From: JBMOKU01 sp049324315
GTDB taxonomy: Bacteria > Bacillota > Clostridia > Peptostreptococcales > Thermotaleaceae
Direction of reading: 5' to 3'
Length of the DNA stretch: 64,000 bases
Assembly (NCBI GenBank): GCA_049324315.1
Contig: JBMOKU010000018.1
Coordinates: 1 to 64,000 of the forward strand
Each line of letters opens with the position of its first letter. Within the stretch, counting starts at the first letter, position 1. Position numbers and translations under genes: made by a program. A model generated the notes under the pieces. It did not search any database. It saw nothing but the letters and a program-made list of their open reading frames with translations, and was not told the DNA's origin. Positions 41,104 through 51,268 of this stretch are shown one piece after another.

Positions 41104-41148
41104 AGATTTTCCTCCTTAGTGAAAAAGACATTAGCTTTGCTAATATCT

Positions 41149-42411
41149 TCAAAATGTAAGAAACTCAGAAATATTTTTTTCTCCATCAATTCTTCCTACT
41201 AAAGCTGTAGATAGTTTACCAGTAGTAAATACCTTGCTAATAACGGCATGAACCTCATCTAAGGTAATGCTGTCTATCCTATCTAAAACCTCTTTTGGAG
41301 AATAAATCTTATTCAATAACAGTTCTGACTTTCCAATTGCTGTCATACGACTGCTTGTACTTTCTAATCCAAGTATATAGCTTCCTTTTAATTGTTCTTT
41401 GGACTTATTTAATTCATCGACTGTAAGGCCAATTTTCTTTAAATCATTGATCTCTTGATTGATAATAGTCATAACGCTGTCAAGTTGTTTAGGATTAATA
41501 CCTGCATAAATGGTAAACAATCCTGTATGTTTATAGGATGACGGATAAGAAAATACTGAGTAAGCCAGACCTTTATCTTCTCGAATGCTTTGAAATAATC
41601 TGGAACTCATACTGCCACCAAAAATATTGTTCATGACCATCATTGGATAAAGCTCTTTACTTCCCAAAGATATACCCTCTAAACCAATGCAAATATGAAG
41701 TTGTTCGATATCCTTATGTTTCGTGGAAGAGTCTTGTAAGAACTGTGGATGCTGTGGTTTGATACACTGTTCAGCTCTTGTTTTATGGAAAGAAGAAAAT
41801 TTCTCTTCCAGTAGGTCAATCAGTTGTTGTTCTTCAAAGTTCCCCGCCACAGATACGACAATATTCTCAGTAGAATAATTGTCCTCTATGTATTGCAAGC
41901 ATACTTCTCTCGTGAAGCTGGAGACAGTATGTGACGTACCTAAGATCGGCATCCCTAACGAATGTTTATTAAACACTGTTTTTGACAAAAGATCATGGGC
42001 CATATCCTCTGGTGAATCTTCATACATGCTAATTTCTTCTAATACGACACCCTTTTCTTTTTCAATCTCATCGGGTTGAAATTCAGAATGAAAAATCATA
42101 TCTGTTAAAACATCGAGGGCAATAGGCAAGTGGGTGTCTAACGTTTTCGTATAATAACAGGTACATTCTTTTCCGGTAAAAGCATTTAGCTGGCCCCCTA
42201 GAGAATCTATACTTTCTGCAATATCCTTTGCTGTTCTGCTCTTGGTTCCTTTAAATAGCATATGTTCTATAAAATGAGTAATGCCGTTATTATTGAAATT
42301 TTCATTTGTGGATCCTATGCCTACCCAAATTCCTACAGAAACAGACCTTACATAGGGGATTTTTTCGATAACAACCCGTATTCCATTACTTAAAATATGT
42401 TTTTGAAACAT
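41149..42411 (-). CDS. M16-family zinc peptidase (YmxG/MlpA-like)
   Basis: The 420-residue protein has the inverted zinc motif HFIEH near residue 47 and a downstream EKGVVLEEISMYEDSPED segment with the third ligand glutamate. Two M16 domains (about 1-210 and 215-420) form the usual clamshell. In Bacillus the orthologue (YmxG, MlpA) lies in the same pnp-dut neighbourhood and is a processing peptidase of uncertain substrate. AGGAGG precedes the ATG. Confidence 0.92.
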   Translation of the reverse strand: MFQKHILSNGIRVVIEKIPYVRSVSVGIWVGIGSTNENFNNNGITHFIEHMLFKGTKSRTAKDIAESIDSLGGQLNAFTGKECTCYYTKTLDTHLPIALDVLTDMIFHSEFQPDEIEKEKGVVLEEISMYEDSPEDMAHDLLSKTVFNKHSLGMPILGTSHTVSSFTREVCLQYIEDNYSTENIVVSVAGNFEEQQLIDLLEEKFSSFHKTRAEQCIKPQHPQFLQDSSTKHKDIEQLHICIGLEGISLGSKELYPMMVMNNIFGGSMSSRLFQSIREDKGLAYSVFSYPSSYKHTGLFTIYAGINPKQLDSVMTIINQEINDLKKIGLTVDELNKSKEQLKGSYILGLESTSSRMTAIGKSELLLNKIYSPKEVLDRIDSITLDEVHAVISKVFTTGKLSTALVGRIDGEKNISEFLTF

Positions 42412-42493
42412 CTTTTCCTCCTGCGAATGTAAGTTTATTGAGTCTAAAGATAATTATAATTTAGTATATGTCAATAATCAACAAAAAACCCCA

Positions 42494-43201
42494 TTATTCC
42501 AGCAAATCCGTTACAGTGCCAATATGTATATTTTTTTCTTTAAGCTGATGAATAATAGTAGGAAGCGCTTTAAGGGTTTCAGGTTTTGGATGCATTAATA
42601 GAATTCCCCCAGCATGTGGTTTCTTCATGACTCTTTCAATAATAACAGAAGCCGTAGAATCCTGGCGCCAATCGATCGTGTCAATACTCCACAGGATTGT
42701 TTGGTATCCAAGTATATCTGCTGCTTCTAGCGTTGTTTGATTAAAATCTCCAGCAGGAGGAGCGAAAAGCCTGGTTTTGAATCCAGTTACCTTTTTAATA
42801 GCAGCTTCTGTTTTTGAAATCTCTGCTATATTCTGTTCTTTGCTGATTTTACTGTGTAGTTTATGGCTATACCCATGGTTGCCAATTTCATGACCATTTT
42901 CGTAAATTAACTTTAGCATATCAGAATTGTTGGCAGCCCAGCGACCCGTTATAAAAAACGTTATTTTCACATTTTCCTGGTCCAAAATATCTAACATTTG
43001 GGGAATTACTTCATTTCCCCAGTCAACATTACAAGTAAAAGCAATTTTGTTCACAGATGTGTCTCCATGACGAATGGGTTCATACTCCTTTTGGTAGAAA
43101 ACCGAAAGGATATCTTTACCTATAAAATGTAGAGAAGTGACGAATGCAAAGCATGCGATCATAAGAAAAAGTATTTTTTTATGAATTATAATTATTTTCA
43201 T
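42494..43201 (-). CDS. Polysaccharide deacetylase (YlxY/PdaB-like)
   Basis: The 235-residue protein has an N-terminal signal anchor (about 7-25) and a NodB domain: a metal site in FTCNVDWGNE, HEIGNHGYSHKLHSKI with the H-x3-H pair, and LLMHPKPET near the end. The TCNVDWG form of motif 1 is that of sporulation-related PdaB/YlxY proteins. The ATG at 43201 follows GGGGGG; an ATG seven codons earlier has no site. Its place between pnp and the M16 gene is the same as ylxY of Bacillus. Confidence 0.88.
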   Translation of the reverse strand: MKIIIIHKKILFLMIACFAFVTSLHFIGKDILSVFYQKEYEPIRHGDTSVNKIAFTCNVDWGNEVIPQMLDILDQENVKITFFITGRWAANNSDMLKLIYENGHEIGNHGYSHKLHSKISKEQNIAEISKTEAAIKKVTGFKTRLFAPPAGDFNQTTLEAADILGYQTILWSIDTIDWRQDSTASVIIERVMKKPHAGGILLMHPKPETLKALPTIIHQLKEKNIHIGTVTDLLE

Positions 43202-43281
43202 AAAATCCCCCCTATTTCTCATTGATATTCAAATCCATGATGATTATTCTAGGGAGGTAAGAATAAAAAGAAATTTTTTGA

Positions 43282-43314
43282 AAAGAAAAAACATAAACCA
43301 TCTAGGTTTATGTT
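43282..43314 (-). terminator. Terminator of pnp
   Basis: AACATAAACC/GGTTTATGTT (43290-43299 and 43305-43314) is followed on the minus strand by TTTTTTC. It sits just after the pnp stop. Confidence 0.88.
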
Positions 43315-43316
43315 CT

Positions 43317-45419
43317 TTATTCAGTCTCCGTTTTCGCTTCTTCTGCCGGCATTGCTTCTTTTCGAGACAAGTTGATTCTACCTTGCTTGTCAATTTCAAT
43401 TACTTTGACAAGAACTTCATCACCAATCTTTAGAACATCTTCAACTTTGTTCGTACGTTCTTTAGCAATGTGAGAAATGTGTACTAAACCTTCTTTACCA
43501 GGTAGTATTTCAACAAAAGCTCCAAAATTGAGAATTCTTACTACTTTACCCATGTAGATTTCTCCAACTTGAGGTTCCTTTACAATACCTTCGATGAGTT
43601 TTAGTGCCTTATTACCCGCTTCCATGTTTGCAGCTGTAATAAATACTCTTCCATCATCTTCAATATCAATCTTAACACCAGTCTCATCAATAATTTTGTT
43701 AATTGTTTTTCCACCTGGCCCGATTAACTCACGAATTTTGTCTGTATGAATTACCGTGTTGATGATTCTCGGCGCATATGGTGACATTTCTGGTCGTGGT
43801 TCAGAGATAACTTCGTTCATTTTTCCTAATATGTATAGTCTGCCATCACGTGCTTGTGAAAGTGCTCTCTCCAAAATCGTTTTATCTATGCCTTGAATTT
43901 TTATATCCATTTGTATTGCAGTAATACCTTTATCTGTTCCCGCAACCTTAAAATCCATGTCGCCTAAGAAGTCTTCCATACCTTGAATATCACTTAAAAT
44001 GGAAACGCGATCTTCTTCTTTAATAAGTCCCATGGCAATCCCTGCAACAGGAGCCTTAATAGGAACACCAGCGTCCAATAGGGCCAGCGTGCTTCCACAA
44101 ACAGACGCCTGTGATGTACTACCGTTAGAGCTTACTACTTCCGATACAAGTCGAATGGTGTAAGGGAATTCTGCTTCACTAGGAATTACTGGTTCCAATG
44201 CTCTTTCAGCTAGAGCACCATGTCCAATTTCTCTTCTTCCAGGGCCTCTAAGGAATCTTGCTTCACCAACACTATAAGGCGGGAAATTATAATGATGCAT
44301 ATATCGCTTCATTTCATCTTCGCCAAGACCGTCCAGAATTTGTGCATCACCTATAGCACCAAGAGTCGCCACTGTTAAAACTTGGGTTTGTCCACGGGTA
44401 AATAAACCAGAACCATGGGTACGCGGAAGAATAGATACTTCAGAAGAAATTGGTCTTATTTCATCAGGTCTCCTGTTATCAGGCCGTATTTCTTCCTCAG
44501 TAATCATTTTACGCACCTGTTCTTTTGTAATTTGATACATTGCTTCTTGAATATCTTTTCCATTTTCAGGGTATTTTTCTAAGAAAAATTCTAATACTTC
44601 TGCTTTTACGTTCTCCATATTTTCATTTCTTTCCATCTTGTCCACTGTCTTTATGGCTTCCAGCATCTTTTCCGTAGCATATGCTCTTACTTCTGCCTCG
44701 ATGGTTTCATCAATATGGAATAGTTTTACTTCCTGCTTTGGTTTACCTACTTCTGCAACAATTTCATCAATAAATCCGATGATTTTCTTAATTTCTTCAT
44801 GAGCGAACATGATCGCATTAAGCATTACTTCTTCGGTTACTTCGTTAGCGCCAGCTTCTACCATCATGATTGCATCTCTGGTTCCAGATACAGCTAAATG
44901 TAATTGACTTTTCACTCTCTCTTCAGCAGTGGGATTTACAATGAATTTTCCGTCAATTAGTCCGATGATGGCGGATCCAGTTGGTCCATTAAAAGGAATG
45001 TCTGAAATGGATAGGGCTACAGAAGAACCGATCATAGCAACAACATCTGGTGTGCAATCTTGGTCAACAGATAATACAGTTGCTATGACTTGTACATCGT
45101 TTCTATATCCCTTTGGAAAAAGAGGACGGATTGGTCTGTCAATCAATCTTGAGGTGAGTACTGCTTTTTCTGTAGGTTTTCCTTCCCTTTTAATAAATCC
45201 ACCGGGAATTTTTCCCACAGAGTACAATCTTTCCTCATAGTCAACACTTAATGGAAAAAAGTCTATGCCCTGCTTTGGTTCTGAAGATGAAACTGCGGTT
45301 ACTAACACAACCGTGTCTCCATACTTTACAAGTGCGGAGCCATTTGCGAGTTGAGCGATCTTGCCCACTTGTACCTCAAATGGCCGCCCACCAATGGTTG
45401 TTTTAAAAGATTTTTCCAT
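43317..45419 (-). CDS. pnp: Polyribonucleotide nucleotidyltransferase
   Basis: PNPase degrades RNA 3' to 5' with phosphate. The 700-residue protein has two RNase PH domains (about 1-225 and 300-540) joined by a helical domain, then a KH domain (IRELIGPGGKTINKIID near 560) and an S1 domain (GEIYMGKVVRILNFGAFVE near 625). Its C-terminus is short and acidic. AGGAGG precedes the ATG. It follows rpsO by 170 bases, separated by a terminator, which is the conserved order. Confidence 0.98.
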   Translation of the reverse strand: MEKSFKTTIGGRPFEVQVGKIAQLANGSALVKYGDTVVLVTAVSSSEPKQGIDFFPLSVDYEERLYSVGKIPGGFIKREGKPTEKAVLTSRLIDRPIRPLFPKGYRNDVQVIATVLSVDQDCTPDVVAMIGSSVALSISDIPFNGPTGSAIIGLIDGKFIVNPTAEERVKSQLHLAVSGTRDAIMMVEAGANEVTEEVMLNAIMFAHEEIKKIIGFIDEIVAEVGKPKQEVKLFHIDETIEAEVRAYATEKMLEAIKTVDKMERNENMENVKAEVLEFFLEKYPENGKDIQEAMYQITKEQVRKMITEEEIRPDNRRPDEIRPISSEVSILPRTHGSGLFTRGQTQVLTVATLGAIGDAQILDGLGEDEMKRYMHHYNFPPYSVGEARFLRGPGRREIGHGALAERALEPVIPSEAEFPYTIRLVSEVVSSNGSTSQASVCGSTLALLDAGVPIKAPVAGIAMGLIKEEDRVSILSDIQGMEDFLGDMDFKVAGTDKGITAIQMDIKIQGIDKTILERALSQARDGRLYILGKMNEVISEPRPEMSPYAPRIINTVIHTDKIRELIGPGGKTINKIIDETGVKIDIEDDGRVFITAANMEAGNKALKLIEGIVKEPQVGEIYMGKVVRILNFGAFVEILPGKEGLVHISHIAKERTNKVEDVLKIGDEVLVKVIEIDKQGRINLSRKEAMPAEEAKTETE

Positions 45420-45483
45420 GGTTTACCTCCTTACATAAGTATTACAAGACATTTTAGAAAAAAGCTTTTCTGCAATGTCTAAT

Positions 45484-45507
45484 GTTATGTAATTTATTCT
45501 ACATAAC
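45484..45507. promoter_or_regulatory. Hairpin in the pnp leader
   Basis: GTTATGTA-ATTTATTC-TACATAAC lies about 65 bases before the pnp start. In enteric bacteria pnp is autoregulated through cleavage of a leader hairpin; whether this stem does so is inference. Confidence 0.3.
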
Positions 45508-45550
45508 AAGTATTATTTCCTATAGTGACAAAAAAATCCTTTACAAATTA

Positions 45551-45581
45551 GGTAAAATAATAGAGCGGGATATTCCCGCTC
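45551..45581 (-). terminator. Terminator of rpsO
   Basis: GAGCGGGA/TCCCGCTC (45563-45570 and 45574-45581) with a three-base loop is followed on the minus strand by TATTATTTT. It lies nine bases after the rpsO stop. Confidence 0.85.
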
Positions 45582-45589
45582 AAAAAATA

Positions 45590-45859
45590 CTATTTTCTTA
45601 GACCAAGCTTTCCAATAATGTCTCGATATCTTTCGATATTCTTATCCTTCAAATAGTTTAAAAGGTTTCTTCTTTTACCAACCATTTTTAATAGTCCACG
45701 ACGTGAATGATGATCTTTTTTATGAATTTTCAAATGCTCATTTAATTCATTGATTCTATTTGTAAGTAAAGCAATTTGAACTTCAGGAGACCCAGTGTCG
45801 TTTTCATGAACTTTAAATTGATCAATAATCGTTAATTTTTGGTCTTTATCCATTGTCAT
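45590..45859 (-). CDS. rpsO: Ribosomal protein S15
   Basis: The 89-residue protein is a normal S15 (ENDTGSPEVQIALLTNRI near 20, HKKDHHSRRGLLKMVGKRR near 48), which binds the central domain of 16S rRNA. The ATG at 45859 follows AAGGAGGTGAAAATC; an in-frame GTG lies within that ribosome-binding site and is rejected. It has its own promoter and terminator. Confidence 0.98.
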   Translation of the reverse strand: MTMDKDQKLTIIDQFKVHENDTGSPEVQIALLTNRINELNEHLKIHKKDHHSRRGLLKMVGKRRNLLNYLKDKNIERYRDIIGKLGLRK

Positions 45860-45952
45860 GATTTTCACCTCCTTAAATTATATATCCCTCATAAGCCAAG
45901 TAATACGTCGGAGAATTCGAACTACATAGCTTAAGGTTCTTTACAATACCTG

Positions 45953-45981
45953 ATTTTATCACATTTGATAAAGAATGTAAA
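45953..45981 (-). promoter_or_regulatory. Putative promoter of rpsO
   Basis: TTTACA (45976-45981) and TAAAAT (45953-45958) on the minus strand are 17 bases apart. They lie just after the ribF stop and would give a leader of about 85 bases. Confidence 0.65.
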
Positions 45982-45986
45982 CAAAT

Positions 45987-46916
45987 TTATTCAAGATTAA
46001 AGAAGTTTTTTGCGCGTTGAATATCCATGATTACTTGATTAACCAGATCGTCAATACTATCAAACTTCATTTCATCTCTTAGCTTTTGGAAAAATAAAAC
46101 TTCTATTTTTTTTCCATAAAGATCATCGGAGAAATTCAAGAGATGATTTTCAATAGAAATCGCATTTTCTCCAAACGTAGGATTAGAACCAACGTTTGTA
46201 ATACTATAAAAGATGTGATCTTCTATGATTGATTTTGTAAAATACACGCCTGCTTTAGGCAATAAAGCATCTACTTCAATGTCAATGTTAGCAGTAGGAA
46301 ATCCCAGTTTTTTACCTAAGCCTTTTCCTTTGATGACTATACCCATCAAAGAAAAAACCCTGCCTAGATATAAGTTTGCCTTCCCAATAGATCCTTCAGA
46401 AATAAGTTGTCTTACTGCGGTGCTGCTTATAATTTCGTTTTGAATTTGTACCGGTTCGATAACGGTAAGTATATATGAATACTTGTTTTGATATTGCCCT
46501 AACAATTCAACATTACCCTTCGCCTTATACCCGAACCGATAGTCAAAGCCTACTACCACATGTTCTACATTCAATTTGTCTTTTAATATGCTGCAGATAA
46601 AAGATTCAGGCTCCAGTGTCATATGGTAAGTATCAAAAGGAACCATAATTGTATAGTCAACACCAAGTTCTCTGAGTAACTGCAGTTTCTTTTCATCTGA
46701 AAGGATTTTCTTAGGTGCTCCGATTTGTGATGTCATACTTCTAGGATGATTTGAAAAAGTATATACAACACTTTTATAACCTTTCGAATTGCATATATCC
46801 ACCAAACTGGTAATCAAGGTTTGATGACCAATATGAATGCTGTCAAAAGCTCCTAAGGCAACCCCTGTTTTATGTGATATCATATCTATTTCATCCAAGG
46901 AAGTAATAATTTTCAT
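45987..46916 (-). CDS. ribF: Bifunctional riboflavin kinase/FAD synthetase
   Basis: The 309-residue enzyme makes FMN and FAD from riboflavin. The N-terminal nucleotidyltransferase domain has GAFDSIHIGHQTLI (22-35) and a late I-S-S-T-A-VRQLI motif; the C-terminal kinase domain has GKGLGKKLGFPTANI near 195. AAAAAGGAG precedes the ATG. It follows truB by 14 bases, as in other Firmicutes. Confidence 0.96.
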   Translation of the reverse strand: MKIITSLDEIDMISHKTGVALGAFDSIHIGHQTLITSLVDICNSKGYKSVVYTFSNHPRSMTSQIGAPKKILSDEKKLQLLRELGVDYTIMVPFDTYHMTLEPESFICSILKDKLNVEHVVVGFDYRFGYKAKGNVELLGQYQNKYSYILTVIEPVQIQNEIISSTAVRQLISEGSIGKANLYLGRVFSLMGIVIKGKGLGKKLGFPTANIDIEVDALLPKAGVYFTKSIIEDHIFYSITNVGSNPTFGENAISIENHLLNFSDDLYGKKIEVLFFQKLRDEMKFDSIDDLVNQVIMDIQRAKNFFNLE

Positions 46917-46930
46917 AGAAAAGCTCCTTT

Positions 46931-47827
46931 TTAGCTAAAAACTCTGTCAATATCAACAGAGAGATGTTGATCTTTCAATTTTACTTTCCCTAAGGCGATA
47001 AAATCATTGTCTGCATAGAGGCGTACCTGTGTATCGGGTACTAAGCTGTCGGTATTATGCAAATTATGGGGATAAAGTGTATTTCCATTTAATAAAAATT
47101 TCATTGATTCATTCTTTACTTCAATTTTAGGCAAATTTGATAGAGGATAGTCGATGGGAAAAAGATGATTTAAAATGATTTCTTCAGGCGGAAGCTCCGC
47201 TAATTCTTCAAGGGTAACTGTATTCTCCAAATGGAAAATACCACTTTGTGAACGGACTAAGAAGGACATATATGCACCACAGTTTAACATATCTCCAATA
47301 TCAGTGCACAATGTTCTAACATAAGTACCCTTCGAGCATAGTACATCAAATAGAATTGTATGACCATTGATTTGTACAATTTCTAATTCATAAATATGTA
47401 CTTTTCTTGGATCTCTATGTATTTCTTTGCCTTCCCTCGCCAATTCATACAACTTTTTACCTTGATGCTTCAATGCCGAATACATAGGGGGAACCTGGTT
47501 AATTTCACCTCGAAATGTATTGAATACATCCATGATATCATTCTCTGATACATTCATATCATATGTTGCTATGACTTTCCCCCATCTGTCTTGTGTATCT
47601 GTTTTTGCACCTAATACCATTTCACATCTATACTTTTTCATATCATCTAATAAGAATTGACTGACTTTGGTAGCTTTTCCGATACAAATCGGTAATACAC
47701 CCACAGCCATAGGGTCAAGGGTTCCTGTATGACCAACCTTTTTTGTATGGAACCTTTTTCTTATCAAATTTACAATATCGTGGGATGTAGCATGTGAAGG
47801 TTTTAAAATATTGAGTATTCCATCCAT
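46931..47827 (-). CDS. truB: tRNA pseudouridine-55 synthase
   Basis: TruB forms pseudouridine 55 in the T-loop of tRNAs. The 298-residue protein has KVGHTGTLDPMAVGVLPICIG with the catalytic aspartate near 38, YSALKHQGKKLYELAREG near 120, and a C-terminal PUA-like domain. ATAGGTG precedes the ATG. It lies eight bases after nrnA. Confidence 0.97.
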   Translation of the reverse strand: MDGILNILKPSHATSHDIVNLIRKRFHTKKVGHTGTLDPMAVGVLPICIGKATKVSQFLLDDMKKYRCEMVLGAKTDTQDRWGKVIATYDMNVSENDIMDVFNTFRGEINQVPPMYSALKHQGKKLYELAREGKEIHRDPRKVHIYELEIVQINGHTILFDVLCSKGTYVRTLCTDIGDMLNCGAYMSFLVRSQSGIFHLENTVTLEELAELPPEEIILNHLFPIDYPLSNLPKIEVKNESMKFLLNGNTLYPHNLHNTDSLVPDTQVRLYADNDFIALGKVKLKDQHLSVDIDRVFS

Positions 47828-47835
47828 ATGTTCAC

Positions 47836-48807
47836 CTATAAGTAGGCGGTGACGGCTTGTATGACAGCTTGTTTTGCATTCATTATGCTATCATATATTG
47901 TACATCCGGAGGCCTTCTTATGCCCTCCACCACCAAAGTCCTTGGCAATTTTGCTTACGTCAATATCATATTTTGAACGAAAGCCTACTTTAATTTCTTT
48001 TTCTTCGACTTCTTTTAATAAAACAGCAACTTCTACGCCCTGTATGTCTCTTCCAAATTCAATGATCCCGTCTGCATCTAACACGGAAGCCTGGCTTTTG
48101 GATAGCATCTCTTTTGTAACAAGTATTACAGCCAGTTTGCCTGAAGATTCCATTGTTAGCGTGTTCAATGCTGCTGATAAAAGCTTAACCTGGCAGACTG
48201 GTTTATTCTGATAAATCTCGGTTGTAACCTGATTGACATCTACACCATACTCCAAAAGTTCCGCTGCAATGCGATGGGTGTGAGGCTTCGTATTATCATA
48301 CTTAAAGCTTCCTGTATCCGTGGTTACAGCAGTGTACAAACAAGTGGCAATATGTTCATCAATATCAACTTCTGATGATTTTATTAAGTGATATATAATT
48401 TCTCCAGTGGCAGCTGCATCTTCAGAAACATAATTGCACGAGGCGTAATATGTGTTTGTAATATGATGATCAATATTGATACTGTTTTCTACTTTTTCTA
48501 CAAATAGAGCGTTAGGTCCCAATCTGTCCAAATCACTGGCGTCGATGAAAATAACCGTATCTACCTTGATATCCTCATCCCATGTCAACATGATGTTTGA
48601 TGCACCAGGGAGAAATAGTAGATTATTCGGTATATGACCATCTAGCAAAATATAAGGATTTTTACCTAACTTCTTTAAAAACCAGTATAACCCCAAGGAT
48701 GACCCGATTGTATCTCCATCAGGAAGTATATGCGGGAGAACCAAAAAGTTCTCTCCCCTACGTATGATATTTAAGATATCATTCAAGCTAGTCATTGATT
48801 TTGTCAT
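47836..48807 (-). CDS. nrnA: Bifunctional oligoribonuclease/PAP phosphatase
   Basis: NrnA degrades short RNAs and 3'-phosphoadenosine 5'-phosphate. The 323-residue DHH-DHHA1 protein has HILPDGDTIGSSLG (metal site), FIDASDLDRLG, INIDHHITNTYYA with the DHH triad, and GGGGHKKASGCTI near the C-terminus. The ATG at 48807 follows AAAGGAAACGAAG; an ATG ten codons earlier lacks a site. It overlaps rbfA by 20 bases. Confidence 0.94.
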   Translation of the reverse strand: MTKSMTSLNDILNIIRRGENFLVLPHILPDGDTIGSSLGLYWFLKKLGKNPYILLDGHIPNNLLFLPGASNIMLTWDEDIKVDTVIFIDASDLDRLGPNALFVEKVENSINIDHHITNTYYASCNYVSEDAAATGEIIYHLIKSSEVDIDEHIATCLYTAVTTDTGSFKYDNTKPHTHRIAAELLEYGVDVNQVTTEIYQNKPVCQVKLLSAALNTLTMESSGKLAVILVTKEMLSKSQASVLDADGIIEFGRDIQGVEVAVLLKEVEEKEIKVGFRSKYDIDVSKIAKDFGGGGHKKASGCTIYDSIMNAKQAVIQAVTAYL

Positions 48808-49162
48808 CTTCGTTTCCTTTGTAATTGACTTTTTCAATCAAGTCAGAGATATACATGCCTTTCTCTATGGACTGATCAATCTTAAAAATTGGCTCTGGGG
48901 TATATCTTAATTTAATATTTCTTCCTATTTCTCTTCGAATAAAGCCAGCTGCATTGCTTAAGGCTTTTATGGTATTCTCTTTTTCTTCCTGAGATCCATA
49001 TATACTAACAAAAATATTAGCATATCTTAAGTCCCTCGTTACATCAACATTTACAATACTGATTAAAGAAGAGATACGTGGATCTTTTAATTCATTCATG
49101 ATTAGATTACTCACGAGTTTTTTGATTTCTTCACCAATTCTACTCGTCCTTGGATAGCCCAT
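48788..49162 (-). CDS. rbfA: Ribosome-binding factor A
   Basis: RbfA helps late maturation of the 30S subunit. The 124-residue KH-fold protein has RIGEEIKKLVSNLIMNELKDPR at the N-terminus and IFVSIYGSQEEKENTIKALSNA in the middle. GGTGG precedes the ATG at 49162. It lies 25 bases after infB and overlaps nrnA, the standard order. Confidence 0.96.
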   Translation of the reverse strand: MGYPRTSRIGEEIKKLVSNLIMNELKDPRISSLISIVNVDVTRDLRYANIFVSIYGSQEEKENTIKALSNAAGFIRREIGRNIKLRYTPEPIFKIDQSIEKGMYISDLIEKVNYKGNEDDKIND

Positions 49163-49187
49163 ATCCGAACCACCTTTCTAAGACTAG

Positions 49188-51266
49188 CTATGCTCTTTTA
49201 ATTTCTTCCATGGTATATGCTTCAATGATATCGCCTTCCTTGATATCATTATATTTTTCTACACCAATACCACATTCATATCCGCTGGCAACTTCCTTGA
49301 CGTCATCTTTAAATCTTTTTAGAGAAGAGATTGCACCGTCATGGATAACAATACCGTCTCGAATCAATCGTATGCTGGCATTTCTTGTTACTTTTCCTTC
49401 TGTAACATAAGCTCCTCCAATAGTACCTACGCCAGGTACCTTAAATGTTGCCCTAATCTCAACCTTGCCAAGGACAACTTCTTTATACTCAGGATCCAGC
49501 ATACCTTTCATCGCTGCTTCGATATCATCTAATGCCTCATAAATAACGCGATATGTCCTTAAGTCAACATTTTCCCTTTCCGCTAAACTTGTTACGGCAG
49601 TAGATGGTCTTACATTGAAACCAATAATAATGGCATTTGAAGCAGAAGCCAGCATAATATCTGATTCTGTAATTGCTCCGACGCCTCCATGTAAAACATT
49701 GACTTTAACATTTACATTAGAAAGCTTAACTAAGGATTGTCTCATTGCTTCCACGGAGCCCTGAACATCAGCTTTTATGATAATATTCAATTCCTTGACA
49801 TTTCCTTCTTCAATTTGTTTAAACAAGTCTTCTAATGAGACTTTAGCAGTTACATTCAAGTTTTCTTCTCTAGCCTTAATCTTTCTCTTTTCAGCAATCT
49901 GTCTTGCAATTTTATCTTCTTTCACAGCTTGGAAAATATCTCCTGCTTCAGGTGCTTCTGATAAACCAAGGATTTCTACAGCGGTAGACGGTAAAGCTTT
50001 CTTTATCTGCTTACCTTTGTCATTAATCATCGCACGAACCCGGCCATAAGCACTACCAGCCACCAATGAATCGCCAACCTTTAATGTTCCATTTTGCACC
50101 AATATGGTAGCCGTAACACCTCTAGATTTATCAAGTTTTGCTTCAACAACTGTACCTGTGGCTAAACGGTTTGGATTTGCCTTAAGTTCCTGCATCTCAG
50201 CAACCAACAGAATCATTTCCAGTAAATGCTCGATACCTGTACCTGTTATAGCAGAGATTGGAACACAAATAATATCGCCACCCCACTCTTCAATTAAGAC
50301 CCCATTATCTGCCAATCCTTGTTTTACTCGATCTGGATTTGCATTTGGTTTGTCAATTTTATTAAGCGCAACGACAAATGGTACATTGGCAGCCTTTGCA
50401 TGATTAATAGATTCAATGGTTTGCGGCATGACGCCGTCATCAGCAGCAACGACAAGAATGGCAATGTCTGTTACTTTTGCACCTCTGGCTCGCATAGATG
50501 TAAACGCTTCATGGCCTGGTGTATCTAAAAACACAATCTTCTTTCCATGAATCATAACTTCAGACGCACCTATATGTTGGGTAATACCTCCTGCTTCTCT
50601 TGCAGTTACGTTTGTGTTTCTGATTGCATCTAGCAGAGATGTTTTACCATGATCAACATGACCCATTACGGTTACTACGGGAGGACGTTCCACAAGATCT
50701 TCTGGTCTATCCTCTACCTGCTCTAATCCAACCTCAATCTCTTCTTTTTCTTCTTCCCGCTCAAATGTAAAACCAAATTCTGAGCCAATTAGCTCAGCTG
50801 TATCATAATCAATTTCCTGATTAATTGTTGCAAAAATTCCTAAGGTAATTAACTTGGTCATAACCTCTGAAACACTTTTATTGATAGCTTCAGAGAAATC
50901 TTTTACTGTTATGGATGAAGGAATTTTTACTACGTTTTGTCTATTATCTTTATTTTCTTCTCTTTTTGCTTCATTATGATACTGGTTCTTATTTTTATTT
51001 CCATCGTTCTGAATACTATTCGTATTTTGACTTTCATCAACGTTTTTACGTTGTTTATCTGGTTTTCTTTTCTTGCCTTTAGTGTCTTTTTCATTTTCAG
51101 TTTTATGATTCGTATCATATAACTCAATGATGATATTTGCTTCATCATCTTCAAGTGTACTCATATGATTAGCCACATGAACATCAAATTCAAGTAATTT
51201 TTCGATTAATTCTTTACTAGATATATTTAATTGTTTTGCCAATTGATAAACTCTTATTTTTGACAT
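49188..51266 (-). CDS. infB: Translation initiation factor IF-2
   Basis: IF-2 is the GTPase that places initiator tRNA on the 30S subunit. The 692-residue protein has an N-terminal IF2N domain (RVYQLAKQLNISSKELIE), a lysine- and asparagine-rich linker (about 55-110), a second IF2N domain, the G domain from about residue 200 (GHVDHGKTSLLDAIR, DTPGHEAF, NKIDK) and domains II-IV. GGGGGTG precedes the ATG. Confidence 0.98.
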   Translation of the reverse strand: MSKIRVYQLAKQLNISSKELIEKLLEFDVHVANHMSTLEDDEANIIIELYDTNHKTENEKDTKGKKRKPDKQRKNVDESQNTNSIQNDGNKNKNQYHNEAKREENKDNRQNVVKIPSSITVKDFSEAINKSVSEVMTKLITLGIFATINQEIDYDTAELIGSEFGFTFEREEEKEEIEVGLEQVEDRPEDLVERPPVVTVMGHVDHGKTSLLDAIRNTNVTAREAGGITQHIGASEVMIHGKKIVFLDTPGHEAFTSMRARGAKVTDIAILVVAADDGVMPQTIESINHAKAANVPFVVALNKIDKPNANPDRVKQGLADNGVLIEEWGGDIICVPISAITGTGIEHLLEMILLVAEMQELKANPNRLATGTVVEAKLDKSRGVTATILVQNGTLKVGDSLVAGSAYGRVRAMINDKGKQIKKALPSTAVEILGLSEAPEAGDIFQAVKEDKIARQIAEKRKIKAREENLNVTAKVSLEDLFKQIEEGNVKELNIIIKADVQGSVEAMRQSLVKLSNVNVKVNVLHGGVGAITESDIMLASASNAIIIGFNVRPSTAVTSLAERENVDLRTYRVIYEALDDIEAAMKGMLDPEYKEVVLGKVEIRATFKVPGVGTIGGAYVTEGKVTRNASIRLIRDGIVIHDGAISSLKRFKDDVKEVASGYECGIGVEKYNDIKEGDIIEAYTMEEIKRA

Positions 51267-51268
51267 AG